From Acinetobacter apis (GTDB lineage: Bacteria > Pseudomonadota > Gammaproteobacteria > Pseudomonadales > Moraxellaceae), in NCBI RefSeq assembly GCF_900197575.1, contig NZ_FZLN01000003.1, forward strand, positions 240,365 to 304,364: a stretch of DNA of 64,000 nt, given 5' to 3'. This document shows, piece after piece, positions 28,490-36,814 of the stretch. Position numbers and translations under genes: made by a program. Under the pieces are notes generated by a model. It was not told the DNA's origin, did no database searches, and was given only the letters and a program-made list of their open reading frames with translations. Every line of letters starts with the position of its first letter. Position 1 is the stretch's first letter.

Positions 28490-29518
28490 ATGAAAATTCT
28501 ACATATTGCGAATTTTGGCTTTAATAAGCAAGGCGCTCATTTTTATTGTACAGATCGAAAAATCTCTGCAGGTCTGACAGAAAATGGTCATTTTGTTTAT
28601 GACTTTAGTTTTCGTGATATGGCTCGGATGGGAACCATCTTTAAAACTAAAAAACTTGGTGCCAATTGGGCAAATAAAGAAATTTTAAAAATTGTGGATA
28701 ATATTGAGCCTGATTTAGTGCTAATAGGACACAGTGATTTAATGAGTCCTGATGTTTTAGCACAGATTAAACAGCGCTATCCGCACACGAAAATTGCCTT
28801 TTGGTATGTAGACCCATTGTATTTAGAGCATAAATTGGGCTTTATTCGTGAGTTTTCTCCATATTTAGATGCAATATTTTGCACCACAGGTGGAGAATAC
28901 TTACAAAAACTCAAGCAACCGCATTTACGTGTAGGATATATGCCAAATATTGGCCATCGGAATGTAGAAGTTTTAAAACAATTTGAAAAAAGTAGTTTTC
29001 AGCAAGCTTTTATCTTCTGTGGTGTGATTTATAAAGAGCCGCTAAGAGAAGCTTTTCTACAAGATTTGGCAACAGCATTGGCATCTGCACAAGTGTCTTA
29101 TCAATATTATGGTTGTTTTGGTCAAGCAGGCGTATATGGCAAACAATATTATGCTGTGCTTGCAGAAAGTCAAATGGGCTTAAATTACTCGCGCCGTAAT
29201 GATGTAACGCTATACAGTTCAGATCGTATTGTTCAACTCACAGGCAATGGCTTACTGACGTTTTCGCCACGGATTCCAAAGTTTGAGGCCTTATATACAG
29301 CACAAGAGATTGTATATTTTGATGATCAAGCAGATTTGGCAGATAAAATTACCTATTATGCACATCATCCTGAGCAGGCATATCAAGTGGCACATGCGGG
29401 ATGGACGAAAACGCGGCAAGCATTTAATGCACAGCGCATTACAAAGTATATGATTGAACTGACATTTAATTTGTCATGGACTGAGCAGTACGAGTGGGAA
29501 TCTGAGGTGTATTCATGA
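28490..29518 (+). CDS. CgeB-like GT-B glycosyltransferase (outer core)
   Basis: GT-B protein of 342 residues. It starts KILHIANFGFNKQGAHFYCTDRKIS, has IEPDLVLIGHSD and a C-terminal Glyco_trans_1_2-like part with SQMGLNYSRRNDVTLYSSDRIVQLTGNGLL, a block that usually holds the nucleotide-sugar-binding residues. It matches the second gene (gtrOC2 position) of A. baumannii outer-core loci. ATG 28490 is chosen over 28466 because the Rossmann strand then starts at once. It overlaps the deacetylase by four bases. Confidence 0.75.
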   Translation: MKILHIANFGFNKQGAHFYCTDRKISAGLTENGHFVYDFSFRDMARMGTIFKTKKLGANWANKEILKIVDNIEPDLVLIGHSDLMSPDVLAQIKQRYPHTKIAFWYVDPLYLEHKLGFIREFSPYLDAIFCTTGGEYLQKLKQPHLRVGYMPNIGHRNVEVLKQFEKSSFQQAFIFCGVIYKEPLREAFLQDLATALASAQVSYQYYGCFGQAGVYGKQYYAVLAESQMGLNYSRRNDVTLYSSDRIVQLTGNGLLTFSPRIPKFEALYTAQEIVYFDDQADLADKITYYAHHPEQAYQVAHAGWTKTRQAFNAQRITKYMIELTFNLSWTEQYEWESEVYS

Positions 29519-30273
29519 TGATGTGGTTGTTTGCTATTGTCCTTGGACTCGTGATTTTGGCTGGTATATTGTACTTGCTTGGCAATTATACGTTTTGGTT
29601 GCCTTATCGTGCCAAGCATCTGCCACGGATCGTCATGTTGCATCAAGTGAATCCACATGTTGAAGCTTCAGGCATGAATATGCCACCTGAAAAGTTTGAG
29701 CAGTTTTTACAACTTTTGGTTAAGCGAAACAGTACCTTTAGTTTTGTGGCTGATTTAGATCAACATGTTAATCAACCTCATGTTGTGGCACTGAGTTTTG
29801 ATGATGGCTTTTTAGACAATTATCAATATGCTTACCCATTGTTAAAAAAATACAATGCCAAAGCCACCATTTATTTGGCAACGCATATTGAAGGGATTGA
29901 AACCTTACAACCTGAGCATATTCAAGAGATGTTGGCATCAGGATTAATTCAATTTGGTGCACATACTCAGCATCATGTGAACTTACTGAAGTTAGAGGAT
30001 GCAGTCGCATTCAATGAAATTCAGCAATCCAAACAAGATGTCGAAAGATTGGCAGGCACATGCTATAGCTTTGCATATCCTTTTGGTCGATTTGATGCAC
30101 GGCATGAAGATATGGTTGAGCAGTTGGGCTTTGTAAATGCAGTATCAACCCGTAAAAAAATTGAAAAAATAAGCAACAGTAATCGCTTTAGCATACCGCG
30201 CGTCAGCACTCATGGAAAAATGAATCGTATGCAAATGCAAATTGCATTGGCCAAGGGACGTTATAAATTATGA
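29515..30273 (+). CDS. pda1: Membrane-anchored polysaccharide deacetylase (outer core)
   Basis: Protein of 252 residues with an N-terminal membrane anchor (WLFAIVLGLVILAGILYLL, about residues 4-22) and a NodB-like deacetylase domain. VALSFDDGFLDNYQYAYPLL holds the catalytic Asp pair, FGAHTQHHVNL the metal-binding His residues, and YSFAYPFGRFD the motif-3 segment. It would remove N- or O-acetyl groups from an outer-core sugar at the periplasmic face or membrane. It is the pda1 position of the A. baumannii locus. It is joined to its neighbours on both sides by four-base overlaps. Confidence 0.8.
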   Translation: MMMWLFAIVLGLVILAGILYLLGNYTFWLPYRAKHLPRIVMLHQVNPHVEASGMNMPPEKFEQFLQLLVKRNSTFSFVADLDQHVNQPHVVALSFDDGFLDNYQYAYPLLKKYNAKATIYLATHIEGIETLQPEHIQEMLASGLIQFGAHTQHHVNLLKLEDAVAFNEIQQSKQDVERLAGTCYSFAYPFGRFDARHEDMVEQLGFVNAVSTRKKIEKISNSNRFSIPRVSTHGKMNRMQMQIALAKGRYKL

Positions 30274-31025
30274 ATCGAATACCTTGTAGTGTGTATATCA
30301 TTACATTAAATTGTGGTCGTTGGCTTGAGCAAACCTTAGAAAGTGTACGTGATTTTGCTGAAGTAATTATTTTGGATTCAGGCAGTACAGACAATACTTA
30401 TCAAATTGCTAAATCTTTTGATAATGTCAAAATTTCACATCAGCATTGGTTAGGTTATGTGGGGCAAAAAAAGCTTGCCCTTGCACAATGTAAATATCCA
30501 TGGGCATTGAATTTAGATGGCGATGAAGTCTTGTCAGATGAATTAAAAGCGCAAATAGTGAGTACGATTCAAGATAATAAAGTAGATGGATTAATTACTC
30601 CAATCAATGATATTTTTCTTGGCATGGGCAATAATAAATTCACTAAAAAGCACGCCAAAGTTCGTTTTTTTCGTAAAGCCAAAGCACATTATGATGCATC
30701 CAATCAGGTGCATGAAAATATTATTGTGGATGGGCAGGTGGCAAGCGCCACAGGCGATATTTACCATTATGGCGAATCTAGTATTTATATTAAAGTACAA
30801 AAAAACAATCACTATTCTGAATTAAAAGCGAAAGAAAAATTTGAAAAGAACAAACGACCAAGCCTTGTAAAATTGGTCTGTATTATGCCGCTTGCTTTTT
30901 TTAAGTCATATATTATTCGCCGTAGTTGCTTAAATGGTTGGCGTGGGTTTGTAAATAGCATGATCAACGCATTTTATGCATTTCTAAAAGAAGCCAAATT
31001 GTTCGAGAAACATTTAAAGAAATAA
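30270..31025 (+). CDS. WaaE/LgtF-like family 2 glycosyltransferase (outer core)
   Basis: Protein of 251 residues of the KDO/heptose-region beta-glucosyltransferase type. Motifs are SVYIITLNCGRWLEQTLESV, VIILDSGSTDNT and, for metal binding, NLDGDEVLS near residue 88; GQKKLALAQCKYPWALN is typical of the WaaE/LgtF group. The C-terminal part with KSYIIRRSCLNGWRGFVNSM may touch the membrane. It likely adds a glucose to the lipooligosaccharide core and corresponds to gtrOC3 by order. Confidence 0.8.
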   Translation: MNRIPCSVYIITLNCGRWLEQTLESVRDFAEVIILDSGSTDNTYQIAKSFDNVKISHQHWLGYVGQKKLALAQCKYPWALNLDGDEVLSDELKAQIVSTIQDNKVDGLITPINDIFLGMGNNKFTKKHAKVRFFRKAKAHYDASNQVHENIIVDGQVASATGDIYHYGESSIYIKVQKNNHYSELKAKEKFEKNKRPSLVKLVCIMPLAFFKSYIIRRSCLNGWRGFVNSMINAFYAFLKEAKLFEKHLKK

Positions 31026-31037
31026 GGCAATGCATCA

Positions 31038-32075
31038 ATGAAAATTCTACAGATCATGGCCACGAGTGGTGGTATGGGTGGATTAGAGCAGCATACTTTT
31101 AATTTGACCAATGCATTGGCACAGCATTGTGATGTTTCAATTATTGCCCAGTCAGATTATCAAACGTACTTTCATGAAAATGTGAACTTTATTGGTTTTG
31201 ATTTTAGTCGTAGTCGAAAAAACATTTTTTTATTGTGGCAATTAATTCAAAAGATTAAGCAGATTCAACCTGATGTGATCCATGCTCAAGCAGGAAAGGC
31301 ATCTGCCATTGTTCGTGCTATACGCCCTTGGCTCAGCCGTAATATTCAGTATGTAACAACAGTACATGGCACAAAAAAAGATAAAATGCTCTATGCTAGC
31401 TTCGATGCCATTATTGCAGTGAGCCAGGGTTTGACTCAAGACTTACCTTCTGAAAAGACGCATGTGATTTATAATGGTGTCTTACCGGTGCCTGAATTCA
31501 CAGCAGATCAGCGGCACATGCTATGGGAAAAAACAAAAACTGATCATTCACAGCTACAAGCAGATCGGCCAACTGTGGTATGGGTTGGGCGTTTAGAGGC
31601 AGTAAAACACGTTGAGCTCCTCTTAAATGCCTTTCAAGGTATTAACGCTAATTTATTGTTAATTGGTGATGGTTCTGAACGTTTAGCACGTGAGCAACAA
31701 GTGATAGCGTTAGGACTGTCCTCACAGGTGGCATTTTTAGGGTTTAAAACCAATGCGCGTGATTATTTGCAATTGGCAGATGTTGTGGCGTTATCATCTG
31801 CGCGTGAGGGTTTTCCTTTGGTGATGGTTGAAGCTTTGCAGGCCAAAAAGAAGTTTGTATCTACCCGTGTTAATGGGGTCGTGGAGTGGATTCCCGCACA
31901 GTATTTAGCTGAACAAAGCGATGCTCAAAGTTTGCATACAGCACTTCATCGTGCATTAAGTCCAAACAGCGACGCTGATTTTTGCACATTATTTGACCGT
32001 GCTGCCGATGAGCTAACAGTTGCTGCGATGACCAACAAAACGAAACAAGTCTATGATGCGATTGCTAAACATTAA
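31038..32075 (+). CDS. GT4-family glycosyltransferase (outer core)
   Basis: GT-B protein of 345 residues. TSGGMGGLEQHTFNLTNAL is the N-terminal loop, VHGTKKDK and VIYNGVLPVP lie mid-protein, and the donor-site block ADVVALSSAREGFPLVMVEALQ (EX7E, about residues 245-270) is intact. It probably uses a nucleotide sugar with retention of configuration. It begins 12 bases after the GT2 gene and is the last gene of the rightward run, meeting the leftward ghy gene with a one-base gap; by order it is gtrOC4. Confidence 0.82.
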   Translation: MKILQIMATSGGMGGLEQHTFNLTNALAQHCDVSIIAQSDYQTYFHENVNFIGFDFSRSRKNIFLLWQLIQKIKQIQPDVIHAQAGKASAIVRAIRPWLSRNIQYVTTVHGTKKDKMLYASFDAIIAVSQGLTQDLPSEKTHVIYNGVLPVPEFTADQRHMLWEKTKTDHSQLQADRPTVVWVGRLEAVKHVELLLNAFQGINANLLLIGDGSERLAREQQVIALGLSSQVAFLGFKTNARDYLQLADVVALSSAREGFPLVMVEALQAKKKFVSTRVNGVVEWIPAQYLAEQSDAQSLHTALHRALSPNSDADFCTLFDRAADELTVAAMTNKTKQVYDAIAKH

Positions 32076-32076
32076 A

Positions 32077-32961
32077 TTATGATTTTTTAGTTAAGCGCAC
32101 CGCATCAAGCAGTAAAAATTGTTGCTGAAAATTAATGGTATGTGATGCTGCATCTTGTTCATGCCAATTTGGCAGTATTTCTTGGCACAAGCGCTCTTCA
32201 TAATGTGTTGGGCTCAGCTGAACAATTTCTTTGAGTTCAATATGCCCACCATAACGTTTCAATGAGTTTTGGCTTGGTCTGACTAAAGTATCTTTAAAAT
32301 AGAAGGGTTGACCTGCCATGCGATATTCAACTTGTCCACGGCATACGGGATTTTTTGGGTGCTCTTGCCAAGTCCCGTTTAAGAGGTCATCGGTATAAAA
32401 AATATCAAGTCGGTCACCAAATTTTTTACAGTCACGTCGTGTCGATGTAAATAAATACCATAATCCGTCATGAAAAAATGGTGTACTGTCGACAGCACGA
32501 ATATGTTCAACTAGGTTTTTTTCCTTCACCCAGTGCATTGGAAAGTCAGTACATTTCCATAATTCGATAGTTTCATTGGCACTCGTTTCAGGAATCATAT
32601 ACCACGTATCATTATGTTTGAAAACACATGGGTAAGATAAGTGATAATCTAGTTTTAAAATCGGCTGAGGCTCAGTGGCTTGACCATCTTCAAACACCTC
32701 AAGCACAGATAAAAAGCCAACAGGGTGTATGTCATCAACTTCTTCAAAAAAAATGAAATGCCGACCTTCATGTTGCGCATAAAATGGGTCAGCAAAGGTC
32801 ATTTTATTGGGTGAGTGAATTTCAAATAATGATTGGCATTGTGTCGTCTGGTCAAATGAACCATTCAACCACCCAAAACGTAAATACCAATGTGAGTGGT
32901 AATGTTTACGCTGTCTTTTTTCTAAAAACTTAAACCATTTTTTTTGTAGTTTACGTAACAT
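32077..32961 (-). CDS. ghy: Glycosyl-hydrolase-43-like beta-propeller protein (outer core)
   Basis: Protein of 294 residues made of repeated four-strand blades: TFADPFYAQHEGRHFIFFEE, LSYPCVFKHNDTWYMIPET, RAVDSTPFFHDGLWYLFTST and GQPFYFKDTLVRPSQN. This pattern is that of GH43-like five-bladed propellers and of the propeller domain in inositol-phosphoceramide sugar transferases. An Asp in the first blade and a Glu in the second could be catalytic. A predicted hydrolase-like gene (ghy) occupies this place in A. baumannii outer-core loci. Its real activity, hydrolase or transferase, is not known. Confidence 0.7.
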   Translation of the reverse strand: MLRKLQKKWFKFLEKRQRKHYHSHWYLRFGWLNGSFDQTTQCQSLFEIHSPNKMTFADPFYAQHEGRHFIFFEEVDDIHPVGFLSVLEVFEDGQATEPQPILKLDYHLSYPCVFKHNDTWYMIPETSANETIELWKCTDFPMHWVKEKNLVEHIRAVDSTPFFHDGLWYLFTSTRRDCKKFGDRLDIFYTDDLLNGTWQEHPKNPVCRGQVEYRMAGQPFYFKDTLVRPSQNSLKRYGGHIELKEIVQLSPTHYEERLCQEILPNWHEQDAASHTINFQQQFLLLDAVRLTKKS

Positions 32962-32972
32962 AATGCCGTCTT

Positions 32973-33899
32973 TTACTGATTTAATTTATGAACAGTATAA
33001 CGATAAAACCACTGTAAACTATGCAAGTATTCTTTGTTTTTCCATAGTTTTTTAGCGTATTTTTTCTCTTCTTTATAATTTCTTGGCGGGTTTAAGGCTT
33101 CATGTTGCCATGGCGATTCTGCATAATACTTAAGATATAATGCATTATTCATGGCACAAATACTCCATGGTTTTGGCGTGCTGACAAAATGCATCAGGGC
33201 AGGTTGAATATCATTTTCACTGAAATAATTAAATTTTTCATCAAGATATTCAATATGACCTTCTAAAATTAAATTTAATACATCTTGATCTGGATACTCA
33301 TATTCACGCTGACCGATCAGTTGCGTAAATTTTTCGACCACGTCAAAGTCTAACCAATGCTTACAGTGAATCAGCAATACCCCAGAATTAAAATAACGGT
33401 GTGTATTTGGTAGCCCTAGACCGGTGATGTCTTCTAACTTCATGCTTGAGTCTTGTACTGCGCCTAAAACAGTATGATCCAATGACACAGTTGTTAAATC
33501 ATCTAATGAGCCTGTGCATAAAATATCAGCATCGACATATAAAAATGACTTAACTTGGTCTTTCAAGATATGTGCAATAGATAAGCGGTAATAAATGGCA
33601 GTGGTAAAATGCCCTGTGGTTTGTAAACTGTCAAAATAATCAGGCTTTAATATATGAACATGAATACGAATTCGGTCTGTCAACAATGCTTTGAAATGGG
33701 TGGCATCAAAGTATGTTGTAAAGATATGAAAATCAATATTTAAATTTGGGTTATGCTTCAATATGGAATAGATGCATATACCACAAGGTTTTAAATAGTT
33801 TTTATCTATGGCAAATGCAATGTTTAAATCAGCCTGAAATGGCATTTGATTTAAAGACAATATTTGCTGTTCAATGACTAAATTCGAAACATCGATCAT
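32973..33899 (-). CDS. Family 8 glycosyltransferase (LPS core type)
   Basis: GT8 enzyme of 308 residues. LNIAFAIDKNYLKPCGICIYSIL opens the fold, Asp123 and Asp125 in YVDADILC form the DxD metal site, and YFNSGVLLIHCKHW and YPDQDVLNLIL complete the family signature. Such enzymes add alpha-linked glucose or galactose to LPS cores. ATG 33899 is used; the frame reaches 33941 but the added 14 residues resemble no family start. It lies in the leftward half of the locus between the propeller gene and the ligase-like gene. Confidence 0.82.
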   Translation of the reverse strand: MIDVSNLVIEQQILSLNQMPFQADLNIAFAIDKNYLKPCGICIYSILKHNPNLNIDFHIFTTYFDATHFKALLTDRIRIHVHILKPDYFDSLQTTGHFTTAIYYRLSIAHILKDQVKSFLYVDADILCTGSLDDLTTVSLDHTVLGAVQDSSMKLEDITGLGLPNTHRYFNSGVLLIHCKHWLDFDVVEKFTQLIGQREYEYPDQDVLNLILEGHIEYLDEKFNYFSENDIQPALMHFVSTPKPWSICAMNNALYLKYYAESPWQHEALNPPRNYKEEKKYAKKLWKNKEYLHSLQWFYRYTVHKLNQ

Positions 33900-33943
33900 A
33901 AGTAGACGCCAATCTATGCAAGTAAAATGAAAACACCTCAAGT

Positions 33944-35242
33944 TTACTCGAATACTTGAGGTTTTTCTCTATGGATAAAAGTAAGCAAGCTGATCACCAA
34001 CAAATAATACAGTGTAGAGCTGACATTTGAAATAAAGTAAAAGTCAGTGAGTCCACACAGCATAACAATACCGATGGTATAGATGCCTGATAGGGTCAGT
34101 AAATGGCGTAATGCTGAGTAAGGTTTGACAAGCCAGCGTTTAAAAAATAAAAAAGCAGGGTATAAAAAAGAAAATAATAGTGCAGCCAAACCAAATATAC
34201 CACGGCTTGCCAATTCTTGAAAATAGATGCTGTGCATATGGGTAAGGCAAGAGCCAGCTAAAATTCCTTCTTGACTCATTTTGCATAAATGTTTTGCAAC
34301 TTGATAAATACCTACGCCAACTAGTGGAGATGACTCAAAATGATCGACTGCTGTCTTCCACATGATGAGGCGAGACCCAATACTTGTTGCTTGCGTAGAT
34401 CGATCTTGAATCACTGTATAATCTTGATAAGCTGCTGTAAGTCGTTGATCAATGTAGTCACTATTAACACTTAAAAAACCAGCGGCTAAGACAATCGACA
34501 TAAAAAAGCCTATTAAGAATTTTTTTGCTGATTTACGGTAAAAAATTGCAGTGGCAATAATTAAGAAGGGAATAATGACCCATACACCACGTGTGCCATG
34601 GAGTAAATTTAGAGTGATTGCAAAGACTGCAGAACCCAAAACACAATAAGCAAGGTATTTCTTTTCAAGTATGCTATGAAGGTAAAAGCTATATAGCAGC
34701 ACAAGACTACTGATGCCTAACATCATAAAGTCATAAGTAATAATTTGATTATAATGCTCAAAAAAGTGCGCTCGAGAATAATCTTTAATAAACATTAAAT
34801 AGCAGTTAAAGCAAATGTAAACGAGATTAAACCCTACAATCATATTAAAAAAATGCTCAACTTTATATTTAGAAATGAGCAATAAACAAGGCAAGAATAC
34901 GAAAGGCAAACCATACAAATAGTTCATGTTATACATGCCAAGAATTTGTGTATTGGTGAGCTCTGACGCAATGTTAGCCAATGGCGTTGGGTGAAAAGCA
35001 ACTTGTAACACCCATAATGACAGTGCGGTAACGACCGGGAAAAAGCTAAATTTTGGGAAATAATATTTGATATGTTCTAATTTAAAACAAATCGAAAGGA
35101 ACAAAAGGGAATAAATGGTTAAAATAAAAAAAATGCTGACGCCATTTTTAATAAAAACAATACGATAAAAAATATAGAAAAAAACGACACTGATAAAAAA
35201 AGCAAGATAATCAGCTTTTTTCAAAAATTGGCTAAATGGCAT
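33944..35242 (-). CDS. O-antigen-ligase-like (Wzy_C) membrane protein
   Basis: Polytopic protein of 432 residues with about 10-12 helices and one large periplasmic loop. GTRGVWVIIPFLII marks the start of the Wzy_C region. The loop contains SRLIMWKTAVDHFESSPLVG and HMHSIYFQELASRGIFG, the His-containing motif conserved in WaaL-type ligases and PglL-type O-oligosaccharyltransferases. It lies in the core locus, so a ligase or polymerase that extends the lipooligosaccharide is likely; a protein-glycosylating role is also possible. ATG 35242 is preferred to 35308, which would add a poorly conserved leader. Confidence 0.75.
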   Translation of the reverse strand: MPFSQFLKKADYLAFFISVVFFYIFYRIVFIKNGVSIFFILTIYSLLFLSICFKLEHIKYYFPKFSFFPVVTALSLWVLQVAFHPTPLANIASELTNTQILGMYNMNYLYGLPFVFLPCLLLISKYKVEHFFNMIVGFNLVYICFNCYLMFIKDYSRAHFFEHYNQIITYDFMMLGISSLVLLYSFYLHSILEKKYLAYCVLGSAVFAITLNLLHGTRGVWVIIPFLIIATAIFYRKSAKKFLIGFFMSIVLAAGFLSVNSDYIDQRLTAAYQDYTVIQDRSTQATSIGSRLIMWKTAVDHFESSPLVGVGIYQVAKHLCKMSQEGILAGSCLTHMHSIYFQELASRGIFGLAALLFSFLYPAFLFFKRWLVKPYSALRHLLTLSGIYTIGIVMLCGLTDFYFISNVSSTLYYLLVISLLTFIHREKPQVFE

Positions 35243-35332
35243 TATGCAGACTTCACATTGAGAGAGTATATGGAAAGTTTGGGCTAATAAGATCGCCCAA
35301 ACTCTCATGTGCTGTCATGTTTCTTTGCAGAC

Positions 35333-35548
35333 TTAGCGGTTTGGATTACCCTTTAAAACCATATAAATCAGTGAAACAAAAATCAGTAATGCTCCAGCTA
35401 AACTGCTGACGCAAAAATACAAGATGCGCTGATATGTGTCCATATTTAAGAGTTCATTGGACAAAATATAACGCATGATGAACCATTGTACTAAGGAAAA
35501 TACAATGATGACAAGGGCACGTCGGCGGACTTCAGGACGCATAGCCAT
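35333..35548 (-). CDS. Small two-helix membrane protein, function unknown
   Basis: The start ATG 35548 is preceded by GAGAGGA at ideal spacing, giving 71 residues; a longer frame to 35626 is not supported. After MAMRPEVRRR there are two hydrophobic segments (ALVIIVFSLVQWFIM and the later SSLAGALLIFVSLIYMVL) joined by a short loop, and a basic tail KGNPNR. No family is recognised. It is leftward like the ligase-like gene, 90 bases upstream of it, and may be cotranscribed. Confidence 0.65.
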   Translation of the reverse strand: MAMRPEVRRRALVIIVFSLVQWFIMRYILSNELLNMDTYQRILYFCVSSLAGALLIFVSLIYMVLKGNPNR

Positions 35549-35758
35549 ATTAAATCCTCTCAATAAACCGCTTAGATTATGACATTGATTATACATGTTC
35601 TCAATATGAAAAGTCAGTATGGCCATGCGTTTATCACAATGTAAAGGTATTGTGAATGGCTTTTTACATAAGGGAAACTAAACATAAACCTAAAGTTGTT
35701 TAGGAATCACTGTACAGAGTTTACATTACAATTGAGTGTAATATTGTACGGCTTGGAT

Positions 35759-36781
35759 ATGAATCCTATTGATTTTGTGATGATTTGGGTGGATGGAAAT
35801 GACCCCAAATGGAGAAAAAGTTTTAATGCCCATAAATATGGTGAAGGTATAGAACAACAACAACCAAGTACGCATATGTGTCGTTTTCGAGATTGGAATA
35901 ATTTACATTATTGGTTTCGATCGGTAGAAAAATATTGCCCTTGGGTGAATAAAATCCATATTGTCACTTGTGGTCATTTTCCTCATTTTTTAAACAAGCA
36001 ACATCCAAAGGTAAATATTGCTCATCATGCAGATATTATTGATCCTGAATATTTACCTACATTTAGTTCACATGTAATTGAAATTAATATACATAAAATT
36101 AAGGGGTTGTCAGAGCGCTTTGTTTATTTTAATGATGACATGTTTATTAACAAGCCTTTAGAACCAGAATTCTTTTTTAAAAATAATTTACCACGCGATG
36201 GCATATTACTTGAACCTATTACGGCTGTAGATACCGATAATCTTTTAGCGCATGTCATGCTGACCAATATTTCTATTATTAATCGAAACTTCAATTTCAA
36301 AGCATTATGTAAAAATAAGAGAAAGTATTTTTTTAATATTCGTTATGGTTTAAGTGCCAATAAAAGGAACTTGTTATATTCGTATCATTAGATTTTTTCA
36401 AGTATTTTTAATCATCATTTACCACAGCCTTTTTTAAAGCAAACCTTTAATGAAGTGTGGGAAAAAGAACAAGATTATCTAGAAAAGGTCTATCGACATC
36501 GCTTTCGTGAGTATGATGATGTGAATCAATATATGTTTCGAATTTGGCAGCTTTGTCAGGGAAATTTTTTCCCGACGAAAATTCAAAAGCGTGGTAAAGC
36601 ATATCGAGTAATGACAGATAATTTGCCAAAAATACAGCAAACTTTAATTGAAAATAAATTGCCACTCATTTGTTTAAATGATCATGAGGCGATTCAAGAC
36701 AGCCAATTTGCAAGTTTAAAGCATGAAATTTATAGTAGTTTTCATCAAAAGTTGCCTGAGAAGTGCAGCTTTGAAAATTAA
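35759..36781 (+). pseudogene. Stealth-family sugar-phosphate transferase, broken by an amber codon
   Basis: ATG 35759 starts with PIDFVMIWVDGNDPKW, the Stealth CR1 motif. RFRDWNNLHYWFRSVEKYCPWV, SERFVYFNDDMFINKPL (CR2) and the later VNQYMFRIWQLCQGNF and VMTDNLPKI (CR3/CR4 region) are all present. A TAG at 36389-36391 interrupts the frame after residue 210. The downstream half stays in the same frame to 36781 with no other stop, so one base change explains it. Intact length would be 340 residues, normal for the family, which makes phosphodiester-linked capsule or LPS sugars. It is a recent pseudogene, a sequencing error, or readable only by suppression. Confidence 0.85.
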
Positions 36782-36800
36782 GGCCTGAATAATCAGGCCT
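36781..36800. terminator. Convergent terminator between the outer-core locus and aspS
   Basis: AGGCCTGA-ATAA-TCAGGCCT is a perfect 8-bp stem between two converging genes. T-runs on either side are weak (TTAATTTTC on the minus strand). Confidence 0.65.
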
Positions 36801-36814
36801 CAAATCATTATATT

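Noticed and set aside
35759..36781. Two separate genes for the Stealth region
   Set aside because: Both halves are in the same frame, and CR1-CR2 and CR3-CR4 motifs are split across them, so one interrupted gene is the simpler reading.
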